Assembly (NCBI GenBank): GCA_039592335.1
Contig: JBDHBX010000006.1
Location: forward strand, 1-64,000
From: WVYX01 sp039592335
GTDB lineage: Bacteria; Gemmatimonadota; Gemmatimonadetes; Gemmatimonadales; GWC2-71-9
Direction: 5' to 3'
DNA: 64,000 bases
The notes beneath the pieces are model-generated. The model saw only the letters and a program-made list of their open reading frames with translations. It did not search any database and had not been told where the DNA came from. Position 1 is the stretch's first letter; the number at the start of each line of letters is the position of its first letter. Below, piece after piece: positions 35,777 through 44,512 of this stretch. The position numbers and the translations under genes were made by a program.

Positions 35777-36312
35777 GCGCTCAGCGCCATGTATCCGCCG
35801 GAGGAACGCTGCTGCACCAGCCGCTGTCCTCGCAGTGCCTCGAGCGCCTGTCGCACGGCCTCCGGCGGCAGGGACAGGCGCGACGCGAGTTCCTCGGCGT
35901 CGGCCGGGCCACCGTCCGAAAGGAGCGTGAACGCGAGCCGGGCGGTCTCGTCCATGGGGCCGAGTACCCGCACGCGCCCCTCACGGTCCCGCGCGACCAC
36001 CGCGAGCCGGTGCCGCTCGAGCACCTGCTCGATGGCCTCGCAGTGGGAGCCCGTGACGCCGTGCAGGAAGAAGTAGCGGGCCTGGCCGTGCTGCAGCAGC
36101 AGCTGGCCGACCACCTCGTCGGCGCACGAGATGTCGAGGCACCCCACGGTGCCGAAGTCGATCACGGCGATCTGCTCGCCGTCGAGCGCCTCCAGGACTT
36201 GCTCGATGCCGCCGCGCACGGCCTTGCCCGTGGGGCGGGTCACCAAGTCACCGTAGAGGTTCGAGACGGTGCGCTGCAGAATGGTCTTGAGGTCGATTCG
36301 CATCCCCGTCAC
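35773..36312 (-). CDS. STAS-like (DUF4325) plus winged-helix protein
   Basis: A 179-aa protein with no signal peptide. Residues about 5-100 resemble a STAS-like (DUF4325) domain: IAVIDFGTVGCLDISCADEVVGQLL matches its central strand and helix. Residues about 115-175 look like a winged helix (LLSDGGPADAEELASRLSLPPEAVRQALEALRGQRLVQQR). STAS-like proteins often pair with GHKL ATPases, and such a gene lies directly upstream with a GTGA overlap. The phosphorylatable Ser/Thr typical of anti-anti-sigma factors is not obvious; the corresponding spot reads GCLDIS, with Ser after Ile. It could bind DNA, or use the wing for protein contact. Confidence 0.7.
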   Translation of the reverse strand: MTGMRIDLKTILQRTVSNLYGDLVTRPTGKAVRGGIEQVLEALDGEQIAVIDFGTVGCLDISCADEVVGQLLLQHGQARYFFLHGVTGSHCEAIEQVLERHRLAVVARDREGRVRVLGPMDETARLAFTLLSDGGPADAEELASRLSLPPEAVRQALEALRGQRLVQQRSSGGYMALSA

Positions 36313-37202
36313 TCGGGCTGTTGCGCTGGTATGATCATGAGCACCTGGCTGCCGGGGAACGCGGGTAGCCCATCGGTCAGTGGATTGTCGTCATCCCATT
36401 TCGGTACGATGGTGATGCGCGCCGAGCCACTCCGCACGCTGAGCTTGCCGGACCATCGGTTCACGTACCGCGCGATCCCGCCCAATCCCTGCCCCCTTCC
36501 CGGATCCCGGAACCGGCTGGCCCCCTGGAACAGCGCTGCTTCCAGCGCTGTCGCGTCGCTCCAGCGATCGCCGTACCGGCTCGCCTGCGTGGGCTCCAGC
36601 GAGTGCCGAAAGCCGACGCCCGCATCCGCCACCGCGATCACCACCACCCGGCGACCGAGCCGCCGCCGCCAGTGGTAGGCCTGCACGGCGACCCAGCCGG
36701 AGGTGCCGGCGTGCTCAACAATATTCTGACACGCCTCCGAAAGCGCCATAGCGAAGCCCATCGTGGCGGTTGCCTCGAGGCCCAGCTCGCCCGACAGGAT
36801 GGCCGCGGACCGCTCCTGGATCGTCTCGACCACGGCGTGCACATCGTCGGTCCCACGGACAGGCGTGATCTCCAGCAGCACGTCGGAAGAGTGCGCCGGT
36901 CGGACGCGCGGCACCTTGCCGTGGATCTCGAACCAGTCGGCGGCCTGCTCGAAGAACCCTGCCCGTCCCCAGTAGTGGGCCACGTCGCGGTCGCCCGGAA
37001 TGGTGAGGAGTGGGCGCTCCGGCCCCCGCTCGGTGGCCACCTGGCCTGCCGCGAGCAGGCCGACCAGCCCGTACGGCGAGGCCCACTGGGTCGCGTGGGC
37101 GTCGAACAGCAGCCGGCGGTCGGCCGGATCGCCGACCGCCTTGGCGAGCTGGTCGAACGATCCGTCGTCGAGCTGGGCCGGTACTTCGACCACACGCGTC
37201 AT
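36309..37202 (-). CDS. STAS-GHKL ATPase fusion (RsbW-like)
   Basis: A 297-aa protein. Residues about 1-95 resemble a STAS-like fold (LLFDAHATQWASPYGLVGLLAAGQVA). Residues about 130-275 are a GHKL ATPase: N-box ALSEACQNIVEHAG near 152-165, G1 DAGVGF near 192-197, G2 GRGQGLGGIARYV near 237-249. There is no phospho-acceptor His domain, so it is a serine-kinase or anti-sigma-type switch rather than a sensor kinase. The stop overlaps the start of the STAS-like/winged-helix gene (GTGA) and its start overlaps the PfkB stop (ATGA). The two probably form a switch pair. No sigma factor gene is nearby. Confidence 0.75.
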   Translation of the reverse strand: MTRVVEVPAQLDDGSFDQLAKAVGDPADRRLLFDAHATQWASPYGLVGLLAAGQVATERGPERPLLTIPGDRDVAHYWGRAGFFEQAADWFEIHGKVPRVRPAHSSDVLLEITPVRGTDDVHAVVETIQERSAAILSGELGLEATATMGFAMALSEACQNIVEHAGTSGWVAVQAYHWRRRLGRRVVVIAVADAGVGFRHSLEPTQASRYGDRWSDATALEAALFQGASRFRDPGRGQGLGGIARYVNRWSGKLSVRSGSARITIVPKWDDDNPLTDGLPAFPGSQVLMIIPAQQPE

Positions 37203-38155
37203 TGCGGGACGATCTCTCCGCGCAGGTGGTAGTGAAGGTTCGTGGCGCCCCGATAGCCCACGTTTCGGGCGGCGGCGGTATTGGCGATTGCGATAGCGGC
37301 CTCCATATCGAGCCCCTTAACGAGTTGCGCCACCATCGTGCCGCCAAACACGTCGCCGCACCCCGTGGGATCCAGCTCCTCGGCCACCGGGAGCGACGCC
37401 ACGCGGGCTGTCTGGATCGGCTGCCCCCCGGCCGCCGGCGCCGCCCGCGCCGTTGGAAACTCGAAGGGCGGAACGGCAAAGTAAACCGTCCCCTCGGGTC
37501 CCAGGGTGACGACCAGGAGCCGCACCCCGTGCGCGAAGGCGGTGGCGGCCACGGCCAGGGGCTCCTCGCCGATCAGCGCCAACTCCTGCTCGTTGAGTTG
37601 TAGCACGTCGAAACACGCAAACCACTGCGCCACGTGGGGCAGGGGTTGCGGTACCCGCGTGCCGTCGGCGCTGACTCCCAGTAGCAGGCTGTGGAGGTCG
37701 GCGTAGATGGGGCCGGGGAAGCCGTGCCGCAGGTGCTGCGCCGTTTCCAGCGTGAGCTCGAAGCCGGAGATGAAGTTGAGATAGATGGCGTCGAGGTCGC
37801 GCACCATGGAGCCCAGCTCACTCCACTCCCAGGGTGGTACACCGCCGCTCAGCTGCTCGGTACGCCGCTCGTCGGAGGAGTAGTGCAGGGTGACCCGGTT
37901 GTTGGGCTCCGGGACCTCGATGAACCGGGCGGCGGAGGAGCGTTTGGTGAGGGCGGTGAGGAACTCGTTCGCCCTGGGAGCGAGATCGCTCCCCACCTTG
38001 ATCAGTGGAACGATCTCCCATTCCGGGGGGAGAGCGGCTTCCAGTCCGGCCAGCGCATAGGAGATCCCGCCCCATTCCTCGACCGGCAGTCCTTCTTCGC
38101 CGCGACCGTAGATGGTGTCCCACACCATCGTGCCGATCACGCCGAGACGCTTCAC
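37199..38155 (-). CDS. PfkB-family carbohydrate kinase
   Basis: A 318-aa sugar or nucleoside kinase of the ribokinase superfamily. The N-terminus is GVIGTMVWDTIYG, and the C-terminal signature DPTGCGDVFGG near residues 276-286 holds the catalytic Asp and the anion-hole Gly residues; Cys replaces the usual Ala. The substrate-binding Gly-Gly of the N-terminal signature reads WGGISYALAGLEAAL. The substrate is not predictable. It starts with GTG overlapping the ROK gene stop (GTGA) and its stop overlaps the STAS-GHKL gene. Confidence 0.88.
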   Translation of the reverse strand: MKRLGVIGTMVWDTIYGRGEEGLPVEEWGGISYALAGLEAALPPEWEIVPLIKVGSDLAPRANEFLTALTKRSSAARFIEVPEPNNRVTLHYSSDERRTEQLSGGVPPWEWSELGSMVRDLDAIYLNFISGFELTLETAQHLRHGFPGPIYADLHSLLLGVSADGTRVPQPLPHVAQWFACFDVLQLNEQELALIGEEPLAVAATAFAHGVRLLVVTLGPEGTVYFAVPPFEFPTARAAPAAGGQPIQTARVASLPVAEELDPTGCGDVFGGTMVAQLVKGLDMEAAIAIANTAAARNVGYRGATNLHYHLRGEIVPQ

Positions 38156-39135
38156 GCCTCGCCCCAGCTCTGCACCTTGAACGCAGCCACGGCGCCGTAC
38201 ACGCCTGCTGTTCCGGCGAGCTCACCGGCCACGATGCGGCACATCTCGACCGCCGGCTTGAAGGCGCGGAGCGCGACCTCCTTGCGCAGGGGTGCGAACA
38301 ACCGCTCCCCGGCTGCCGTGACCCCGCCGCAGATGACCGCAATCTCCGGGTTGAAGATGTTGATCAGGTTCGCGACGCCGGTGCCGAGGAAGCGCGCCGT
38401 GTCCTCGATGACCTCGAGGGCGTACTCGTCGCCGTCGTGTGCGGCGTCGTAGACTACCTGCGCGGTGATCGTGTCGAGCTCGCCGTTCACGTACTCGGGG
38501 AGCCGGGTCTCGGCGCCGACCTCGATGCCCTCCACCGCCCGGTCGGCGATGGCCGAGCCCGATGCGTAGGCTTCGAGGCAGCCGTAGTTGCCGCACTTGC
38601 AGCGCCGGCCCGTCGAGTCGATGCTCATGTGGCCGAACTCGCCGGCGATGTCGCTGGCTCCGTGGAAGATGCGCCCGTCGAGCACGATCCCCCCGCCGAT
38701 GCCGGTGCCGACCGTGAGCCCCACGACCACCCTGCCTCCGCGGGCGGCGCCGCGCCACCACTCGCCGAAGATCGCGCAGTTGGCATCGTTGTCGAGCGTC
38801 GCGGGAAGGTCCACCGCCTCGCTCACGCGGTCACGCAGCGGGAAGTTGGTCCATCCCAAGTTCGGGGTCGTCAGCACGACCCCCCGCTTCGTGTCGAGCG
38901 GTCCGGGCGAGCCGATACCCACCCCGACGACGTTCAAATCGTCGCGCGCGAGCGCCGTGCCGGTGGCCTCCAGGGACCGCTCCACCATCATCGCGATCTG
39001 CTGCACCACGGCCTCGGGCCCGTCGGTCGTGCGGGTGCGCTCCTTCTGCAGCCCGTATAGCGCGCTCCCGTCCTCGGCGACGGTTCCCACGACAACGTTG
39101 GTGCCACCGACGTCAACACCCAGGATGAGTCGCAT
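38152..39135 (-). CDS. ROK-family sugar kinase (glucokinase-like)
   Basis: A 327-aa ATP-dependent kinase. The phosphate motif GVDVGGTNVVVGTV is at residues 5-18, the ROK zinc site CKCGNYGCLEAYASG near 178-192, and the catalytic Asp in DNDANCAIFGEWWRG near 115-128. There is no N-terminal helix-turn-helix, so it is an enzyme rather than an XylR-type repressor. Glucokinase or N-acetylmannosamine/N-acetylglucosamine kinase are both possible. It lies 9 bp after lepA on the same strand and overlaps pfkB. Two sugar kinases head the FtsEX-EnvC-containing operon. Confidence 0.92.
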   Translation of the reverse strand: MRLILGVDVGGTNVVVGTVAEDGSALYGLQKERTRTTDGPEAVVQQIAMMVERSLEATGTALARDDLNVVGVGIGSPGPLDTKRGVVLTTPNLGWTNFPLRDRVSEAVDLPATLDNDANCAIFGEWWRGAARGGRVVVGLTVGTGIGGGIVLDGRIFHGASDIAGEFGHMSIDSTGRRCKCGNYGCLEAYASGSAIADRAVEGIEVGAETRLPEYVNGELDTITAQVVYDAAHDGDEYALEVIEDTARFLGTGVANLINIFNPEIAVICGGVTAAGERLFAPLRKEVALRAFKPAVEMCRIVAGELAGTAGVYGAVAAFKVQSWGEA

Positions 39136-39144
39136 CGTCGCTCC

Positions 39145-40944
39145 CTAGTCCACCTGCAGCACAGCCAAGAAGGCCTCCTGCGGGATCTCGACGGTTCCCA
39201 CCTGCTTCATACGCTTCTTCCCCTCCTTCTGCTTCTCCAGGAGTTTGCGCTTGCGGGTCACGTCTCCGCCATAGCACTTGGCGGTGACATCCTTGCGCAC
39301 CGGCCGCACGGTTTCCCGCGCGATCACGCGCGAGCCAATCGAGGCCTGGATCACCACCTCGAACAGTTGCCGCGGAATGAGCTCCTTCAGCTTCTTCGCC
39401 ACCTTGCGGCCCCACGCGTACGCCTCGTCCTTGTGGATGATCACGCTGAACGCATCCACCGAGCTTCCATTGATCAGCATGTCCAGCTTGACGAGTTGGT
39501 TCGGCCGGTACCCCGAGAGCTCGTAGTCCATCGTGCCGTAGCCGCGGGTGACCGTCTTCAGACGGTCGTAGAAGTCCAGGATGATCTCGGCGAGCGGGAA
39601 CTCCCAGTCCAGCTCCACCCGGGTCGGGTCGAGGTACTGCATTCCCGCGTACTCGCCCCGCCGTTCCTGGCCGAGCTGCATGATGGCGCCGATGTAGTCG
39701 CTGGGGGCCGTGATTCGCGACTTGATGTACGGCTCCTCGATGCGGTCGACTTCGGAGCCGGTCGGCATCTTGGACGGGTTCTCGATCAGCTGCGTGGTGC
39801 CGTCGGTGAAGTGCACGTGGTACTCCACGTTCGGCACGGTCGTGATCAGGTCGAGGTCGGACTCCCGCTCCAGGCGCTCCCGCACGATGTCCATGTGGAG
39901 CAGGCCGAGGAACCCGCAGCGGAACCCGAAACCCAGCGCCACCGACGTTTCCGGCTCGTAGTGCAACGAGGCGTCGTTCAGCTGCAGCTTCGCGAGGGCG
40001 TCGCGCAGCTCCTCGTACTGGTTCGCGTCGGTCGGGTACAGGCCGGCGAACACCATGGAGTGGACGTCCCGATACCCTGGGAGATTTTCCGTCGCCGGGT
40101 CGTCGGCGTCCAGCACCGTATCGCCCACGCGGGTTTCTTGCACGCCGCGGACGTTGGCCACCATGTATCCCACCTCACCGGCATCGAGCGACTCGGTCGG
40201 ACGCTGGTCGAGGTGGAGGTATCCCACCTCGGCGACTTCATAGCGGTCTGCGGGATGCGAGCCGAACGCGATCTCCATCTTCGGGGTGATGCGTCCGTCC
40301 ACCACGCGCACGCTGGGGATCGCGCCGCGGTAGCGGTCGTAGTACGAGTCGAAGATCAGGGCGCGCAGGGGCGCATCGGGGCGGCCCGACGGGGACGGCA
40401 CGCGCCGCACGATCGCCTCCAGGAGCGCGTGCACGCCTGCACCCTCCTTCGCCGAGAGCCGCAAGATCTCGTCCTCGTCGGCACCGATCAGCTCCGCGAA
40501 TTCGTGCGCCCGCTTTTCGGGCTCCGCGGCGGGCAGGTCGATCTTGTTGAGGACGGGGATGATCTCGAGGTTCGCATCCAGCGCGAGCAGCAGGTTGCTC
40601 ACCGTCTGCGCCTGGATGCCCTGACTCGCGTCCACCACCAGGATGGCGCCCTCACAGGCATTGAGGGAGCGAGACACTTCGTAGGTGAAGTCCACGTGGC
40701 CCGGCGTGTCGATGAGGTTCAGCTCGAACGCTTCGCCGCTCTCCGCCGTGTACTGCATGCGCACGGCATTCAGCTTGATGGTGATGCCGCGCTCCCGCTC
40801 CAGGTCCATGGTGTCCAGCACCTGCGCGCGCATCTGACGCTTCTCCACCGTCCCGGTCGCCTCGAGGAGGCGGTCGGCGAGGGTGGACTTGCCATGGTCG
40901 ATGTGCGCGACGATGCAGAAGTTGCGGATGTGGTCCTGGCGCAT
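39145..40944 (-). CDS. lepA: Elongation factor 4 (LepA)
   Basis: A 599-aa ribosome-bound GTPase that affects translocation and initiation. GTPase motifs are AHIDHGKST (13-21), DTPGHVDF, NKIDLPAA and SAKEGAGV. The C-terminal LepA-specific domain reads LSGYRPNQLVKLDMLINGSSVDAFS and ends in KRKLLEKQKEGKKRMKQVG. The ATG at 40944 is chosen because the canonical MRQDHIRNFCIVAHIDHGKS start lies there; a -10-like TATATT is 6 nt upstream with no ribosome-binding site. A longer frame in the GGT intergenic region has no homology. Divergent from the GGT-like gene. Confidence 0.97.
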   Translation of the reverse strand: MRQDHIRNFCIVAHIDHGKSTLADRLLEATGTVEKRQMRAQVLDTMDLERERGITIKLNAVRMQYTAESGEAFELNLIDTPGHVDFTYEVSRSLNACEGAILVVDASQGIQAQTVSNLLLALDANLEIIPVLNKIDLPAAEPEKRAHEFAELIGADEDEILRLSAKEGAGVHALLEAIVRRVPSPSGRPDAPLRALIFDSYYDRYRGAIPSVRVVDGRITPKMEIAFGSHPADRYEVAEVGYLHLDQRPTESLDAGEVGYMVANVRGVQETRVGDTVLDADDPATENLPGYRDVHSMVFAGLYPTDANQYEELRDALAKLQLNDASLHYEPETSVALGFGFRCGFLGLLHMDIVRERLERESDLDLITTVPNVEYHVHFTDGTTQLIENPSKMPTGSEVDRIEEPYIKSRITAPSDYIGAIMQLGQERRGEYAGMQYLDPTRVELDWEFPLAEIILDFYDRLKTVTRGYGTMDYELSGYRPNQLVKLDMLINGSSVDAFSVIIHKDEAYAWGRKVAKKLKELIPRQLFEVVIQASIGSRVIARETVRPVRKDVTAKCYGGDVTRKRKLLEKQKEGKKRMKQVGTVEIPQEAFLAVLQVD

Positions 40945-40950
40945 CGGAGA

Positions 40951-40956
40951 AATATA
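40951..40956 (-). promoter_or_regulatory. -10-like element of lepA, leaderless start
   Basis: TATATT on the minus strand lies 6 nt before the lepA ATG (40944) and no Shine-Dalgarno is present. No clear -35 is seen. It may drive the whole lepA-to-envC chain. Confidence 0.4.
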
Positions 40957-41098
40957 GCCGGTGGTGGGGAGCGAGCAGTCGGAGAGAGGAATCGGGGGTA
41001 GCGAGGCCCAGTGCCTCACCTGTCCTCCCTCGCCAACGAGCCGACCAACGCCTATGTTCTCCGCCGGCCATCACTTTACACCTCACAACGAGGCGATC

Positions 41099-42886
41099 AT
41101 GCCGGCTCGCATCACACGTCGAGTGGCGCTGGTTGTACTGCCCCTCCCCTTGTTCGCCGGCTCGCTCACCACGCTCGCCGCGCAAGCCGTCCCTCGACCG
41201 CAGCAGCGCGTGGAGGCGCAGCACGGGGTCGTGGCTGCTGCCCACCCCGAGGCCGCGCAGGCGGGACTCGCCATGCTGCAGGCGGGCGGCAACGCGATCG
41301 ACGCCGCCACCGCCACCGCCTTCGCGTTGGGCGTGGTGGAGCCGATGATGGCGGGTGTCGGGGGCGGCGGCGCCATGACCCTATGGCTCCAGCAGCCCGG
41401 CGAGGCGTGGCACGTGGAGTTCTACGCCTCGGCGGGGGCGGACCCCGACCATGAGCTGGGCGAGTACGACGAGGCCGAGGCGATCCGGGATTCCCTGGTT
41501 GCCCCGGAGCGCTGGGTGGCGGTTCCGGGCGCGGTCGCGGGCCTGCTCGCGGCGCACGAGCGCTACGGCACGCTGCCGCGCGCACAGGTGCTGGCGCCGG
41601 CGATCCGGTTGGCGCGCGACGGCTTCCTCGTGCATTCGCTACTCGGAAGCGTGATTGACGAGGCGCGGGTCAAGCTGTCCTACGACCCGAGGGCGCGGGA
41701 GATCTTCCTGCCTGAGGGCGAGCCGCTGCAGGCCGGCGACCTCCTGGTGCAGCCGGAGCTGGCGCAGACGCTCGAGCGGATCGCGGCCCAGGGGCGGGAC
41801 GGCTACTACCGGGGACCGACCGCCGAGGCGCTGGTGGCCACGCTCTCCGCCGGTGACAACCCCATCACACTGGACGACCTGCGCCGCTACGAGCCACGCT
41901 GGCGCCGGCCGCTGTGCGCGACCTATCGAGGCTATACGGTGCTCACCGCGCCGCCGCCGCTCTCCGGAGTGGAGGTGTTGCAGACCCTCGCGCTGCTCGA
42001 GCCGCTCGACCTCGCGTCACTGGGGCACCCGGCGGACCACCCTGAAGCGCTCGGGGCGGTGGTGGATGCCATCCGCATTGCGCGTGTGGATCGGGACGGA
42101 TGGATCGGCGATCCGCGGGATGCCGGCGTGCCGGCCGTGGGCATGGTGAGCCGCGAGTACGCCGCCGAGCGGCGGGCTTTCATGGGGCTGGACGCGGTGC
42201 CCGATTCCCTGGTGCCCGGGGATCCGTGGGACGAAGAACAGGCGCCGCAGCCTGAGGCGTGCGTGACCGTCGGCGCGTTCCCGCCGACGCGGCTCCCCCG
42301 CCCTCAGGGCGGGGACGGGTCCGGTAGCGAAGACGATGACGCGCAGACCACGCACCTCTCGGTGGTGGACGCCGACGGCAACGCGGTGTCGCTCACCTAC
42401 ACCATGGGCCTGTACTTCGGCACCGGCACCTTTTCGGAAGGTGCGTTCTACAATACGGCCGCGGGGAATTTCGGCGGGCCGGCGTCGAACGTGCGCGGTC
42501 CCTACCGTGCGCCCCGCTCGAGCACCACGCCCTCCATCGTGCTGCGGGATCGACGCGTGAAGCTTGTGGTGGGCTCTCCGGCGTCAGGGCGAATCCCGCC
42601 GGCCATCGTGCACACCATTCTGTACACGCTGGATTACGGTCTCGACCCGTGGACCGCGGTGGCGAAGCCGCGCATCTACCCGTTCTTCGGCTCGCCCACC
42701 GTGCGGGTCGAGGTCGGGTTCGCCCCGGAGGCGCTCAACGCGCTGAGGCGGCGCGGCTATCAGCTCGACGTATCGCCGCCGTACAGCCTCTACTTCGGTG
42801 GCGTGCACGCGGTGCTGGTGCGGGACGATGGAGTGCTGGTGGGCGTAGCGGATCCGCGGCGGGATGGGGCGGCTGTCGGGTACTAG
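41099..42886 (+). CDS. Gamma-glutamyltransferase-like Ntn hydrolase, atypical
   Basis: A 595-aa exported protein of the GGT family, which matures by self-cleavage before a Thr. Signal peptide: about 1-30. Cleavage and nucleophile site is AQTTHLSVVDADGNAVSLT with Thr at about 417. Two features of classical GGT are missing. The DFRE motif whose Arg holds the gamma-glutamyl carboxylate reads EFYAS here (about 107-111), and the oxyanion Gly-Gly of GSPGGS reads GSPASG (about 492-497). An acidic Gly/Ser/Asp loop (about 403-415) precedes the cleavage site. It is therefore a GGT relative with altered specificity, not a proven transferase. GAGG precedes the ATG. Divergent from lepA. Confidence 0.85.
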   Translation: MPARITRRVALVVLPLPLFAGSLTTLAAQAVPRPQQRVEAQHGVVAAAHPEAAQAGLAMLQAGGNAIDAATATAFALGVVEPMMAGVGGGGAMTLWLQQPGEAWHVEFYASAGADPDHELGEYDEAEAIRDSLVAPERWVAVPGAVAGLLAAHERYGTLPRAQVLAPAIRLARDGFLVHSLLGSVIDEARVKLSYDPRAREIFLPEGEPLQAGDLLVQPELAQTLERIAAQGRDGYYRGPTAEALVATLSAGDNPITLDDLRRYEPRWRRPLCATYRGYTVLTAPPPLSGVEVLQTLALLEPLDLASLGHPADHPEALGAVVDAIRIARVDRDGWIGDPRDAGVPAVGMVSREYAAERRAFMGLDAVPDSLVPGDPWDEEQAPQPEACVTVGAFPPTRLPRPQGGDGSGSEDDDAQTTHLSVVDADGNAVSLTYTMGLYFGTGTFSEGAFYNTAAGNFGGPASNVRGPYRAPRSSTTPSIVLRDRRVKLVVGSPASGRIPPAIVHTILYTLDYGLDPWTAVAKPRIYPFFGSPTVRVEVGFAPEALNALRRRGYQLDVSPPYSLYFGGVHAVLVRDDGVLVGVADPRRDGAAVGY

Positions 42887-42919
42887 CTAGGTGGCACTCC
42901 CGCGCAATCGGCCTGCCGG

Positions 42920-44437
42920 CTACCTCGGCTGCACGATCAGCTCGTAACTCTCCGGATCCCACTCGGGCCGTGCGTCGGCGTTGGCGATCTCCAGCCCCAG
43001 ATAGAACATCAGCTTCACGATGCGGGATTCCTTCTCTGCGTCGATCTTCTCCGGCTCGTCGCTGGGGCGGTGGTAGTCCTCGTGCGTGCCGTTGAAGAAG
43101 AACAGGATGGGCACGCCGCGCTGCGCGAAGTGGATGTGGTCCGAGCGGAAGTAGAAGTTCTCCTGCGGCCAGAGGTCGTCCACGGGCGTCATGTTCAGCT
43201 CGGGGTGCTCATCGGCCACACGGTGCAACGTGGTACCCAGGTCTGAGTGCTCCTTCCCGATCACCGAGATCGTGTCTGACCAGTTCCGGCCCACCATGTC
43301 GGCGTTGAGGTTGGCGACGATCTGCTCCACCGGCACGGGCGGGGACTCGGCGAAGGCCTCGCTGCCCCATAGTCCCTTCTCCTCGCCGCTCACCGTGAGG
43401 AAGATGATCGACCGCCGGGGGCGGGGCTCCATCATGGCAAAGGCCTCGGCCAGCTCCACGATCGCCACGGTGCCCGAGGCGTTGTCGTCCGCCCCGTTGT
43501 AGATGCTGTCGCCCCGAATGGGCCGTCCCACGCCCTCGTGATCCATGTGGGCGCTGAACACGAGGTACTCGTTCTTGAGCGCGGGGTCGCTGCCCTCCAG
43601 GATCCCGATGGTGTTGGGCGCCGTGACTGCCTGCAGCACCTCTTCGGTGAGCGTCACCGTGAACTTCAGTCCGGGGAGAGGCGTGACCTCGAGTGGGGCG
43701 TCGGTGGCGCGGCGGGCGGCACGCAGATCGAAGCCGTGGCGACTCAGCGCCCGGCCGATGGTGGGATCCTGCACCTGCACGACGGGCGTGATGGGGTCCG
43801 ACCCGAAACGCCGGCCGCGACGCGCGCCCTCCCGCATACGCTGCTGGAAGTCCTGCTCCGAGGCGCGCGTGACCAGGATGAGCGCCGCCGGCTCGAGGCG
43901 CTGCAGCGCGATGAACGCATCGAAGTGCTCCCGACCGAGTTGCGCACCGAAGGACATGGGGACCACCCAAATGACCACGGCGCCCTCCAAGTCCACCTCC
44001 GCTAGCTCGTCGGGCCCGTCCGGCAGGCCCGACACCACCATCACCGTTCCCGACACGCCCGTGGGACCGGTCACCCCACTCCAGCGCGCCACGTCCGTCC
44101 CCACATACCATGGAGACTCGCCGTCCGCCCGTACCGCGGAGCTCGACAGGTCGGACCGCACCGTTCGCACCGTGTACCGCTGGATGAACGAACCGTCGTC
44201 GCCCCCCGGCGTCAGGCCGAAGCGACGGAACTCGGCGCCGACAAACGCGGCGGCCTGGTCCAGCTCCGGACTCGGGGTTTCCCGCCCGCGCATCGAGTCG
44301 TGGGCCAGGACGCCGATGCGGTGTGCCACGTCATCGGGCGTGATGGACTCCACCGCGCTGGAAACGGATGGATCGTATTGGGCCGCGAGCACGGCGGGTG
44401 TCAGGGCCGCGAGAACGACGAACGATGCTGCGCGCAT
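42920..44437 (-). CDS. Exported M28-family zinc metallopeptidase
   Basis: A 505-aa exported peptidase. Signal peptide: about 1-19. A PA-like insert (about 100-240) carries the VVWVPMSFGAQLG-type segment. The M28 domain shows zinc and catalytic residues in order: SAHMDH (His), NGADDNASGT (bridging Asp), SGEEKGLWGS (catalytic Glu-Glu), NADMVGR (Asp) and GTHEDYHRPSD (His). These fit a two-zinc aminopeptidase or carboxypeptidase-like enzyme. The ATG at 44437 starts the signal peptide. It is convergent with the GGT-like gene and follows a DUF4384 gene on the same strand. Confidence 0.93.
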   Translation of the reverse strand: MRAASFVVLAALTPAVLAAQYDPSVSSAVESITPDDVAHRIGVLAHDSMRGRETPSPELDQAAAFVGAEFRRFGLTPGGDDGSFIQRYTVRTVRSDLSSSAVRADGESPWYVGTDVARWSGVTGPTGVSGTVMVVSGLPDGPDELAEVDLEGAVVIWVVPMSFGAQLGREHFDAFIALQRLEPAALILVTRASEQDFQQRMREGARRGRRFGSDPITPVVQVQDPTIGRALSRHGFDLRAARRATDAPLEVTPLPGLKFTVTLTEEVLQAVTAPNTIGILEGSDPALKNEYLVFSAHMDHEGVGRPIRGDSIYNGADDNASGTVAIVELAEAFAMMEPRPRRSIIFLTVSGEEKGLWGSEAFAESPPVPVEQIVANLNADMVGRNWSDTISVIGKEHSDLGTTLHRVADEHPELNMTPVDDLWPQENFYFRSDHIHFAQRGVPILFFFNGTHEDYHRPSDEPEKIDAEKESRIVKLMFYLGLEIANADARPEWDPESYELIVQPR

Positions 44438-44512
44438 CGGGTTGCTCCTGGAACGGTGTTGTGGTGCTGAGGGACGAAACCTAGCACGGTGCGCCCCCGG
44501 ACGGGCAACGAG

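Noticed and set aside
39367..41001. 544-codon open frame opposite lepA
   Set aside because: Same strand-mirror effect; lepA is certain.
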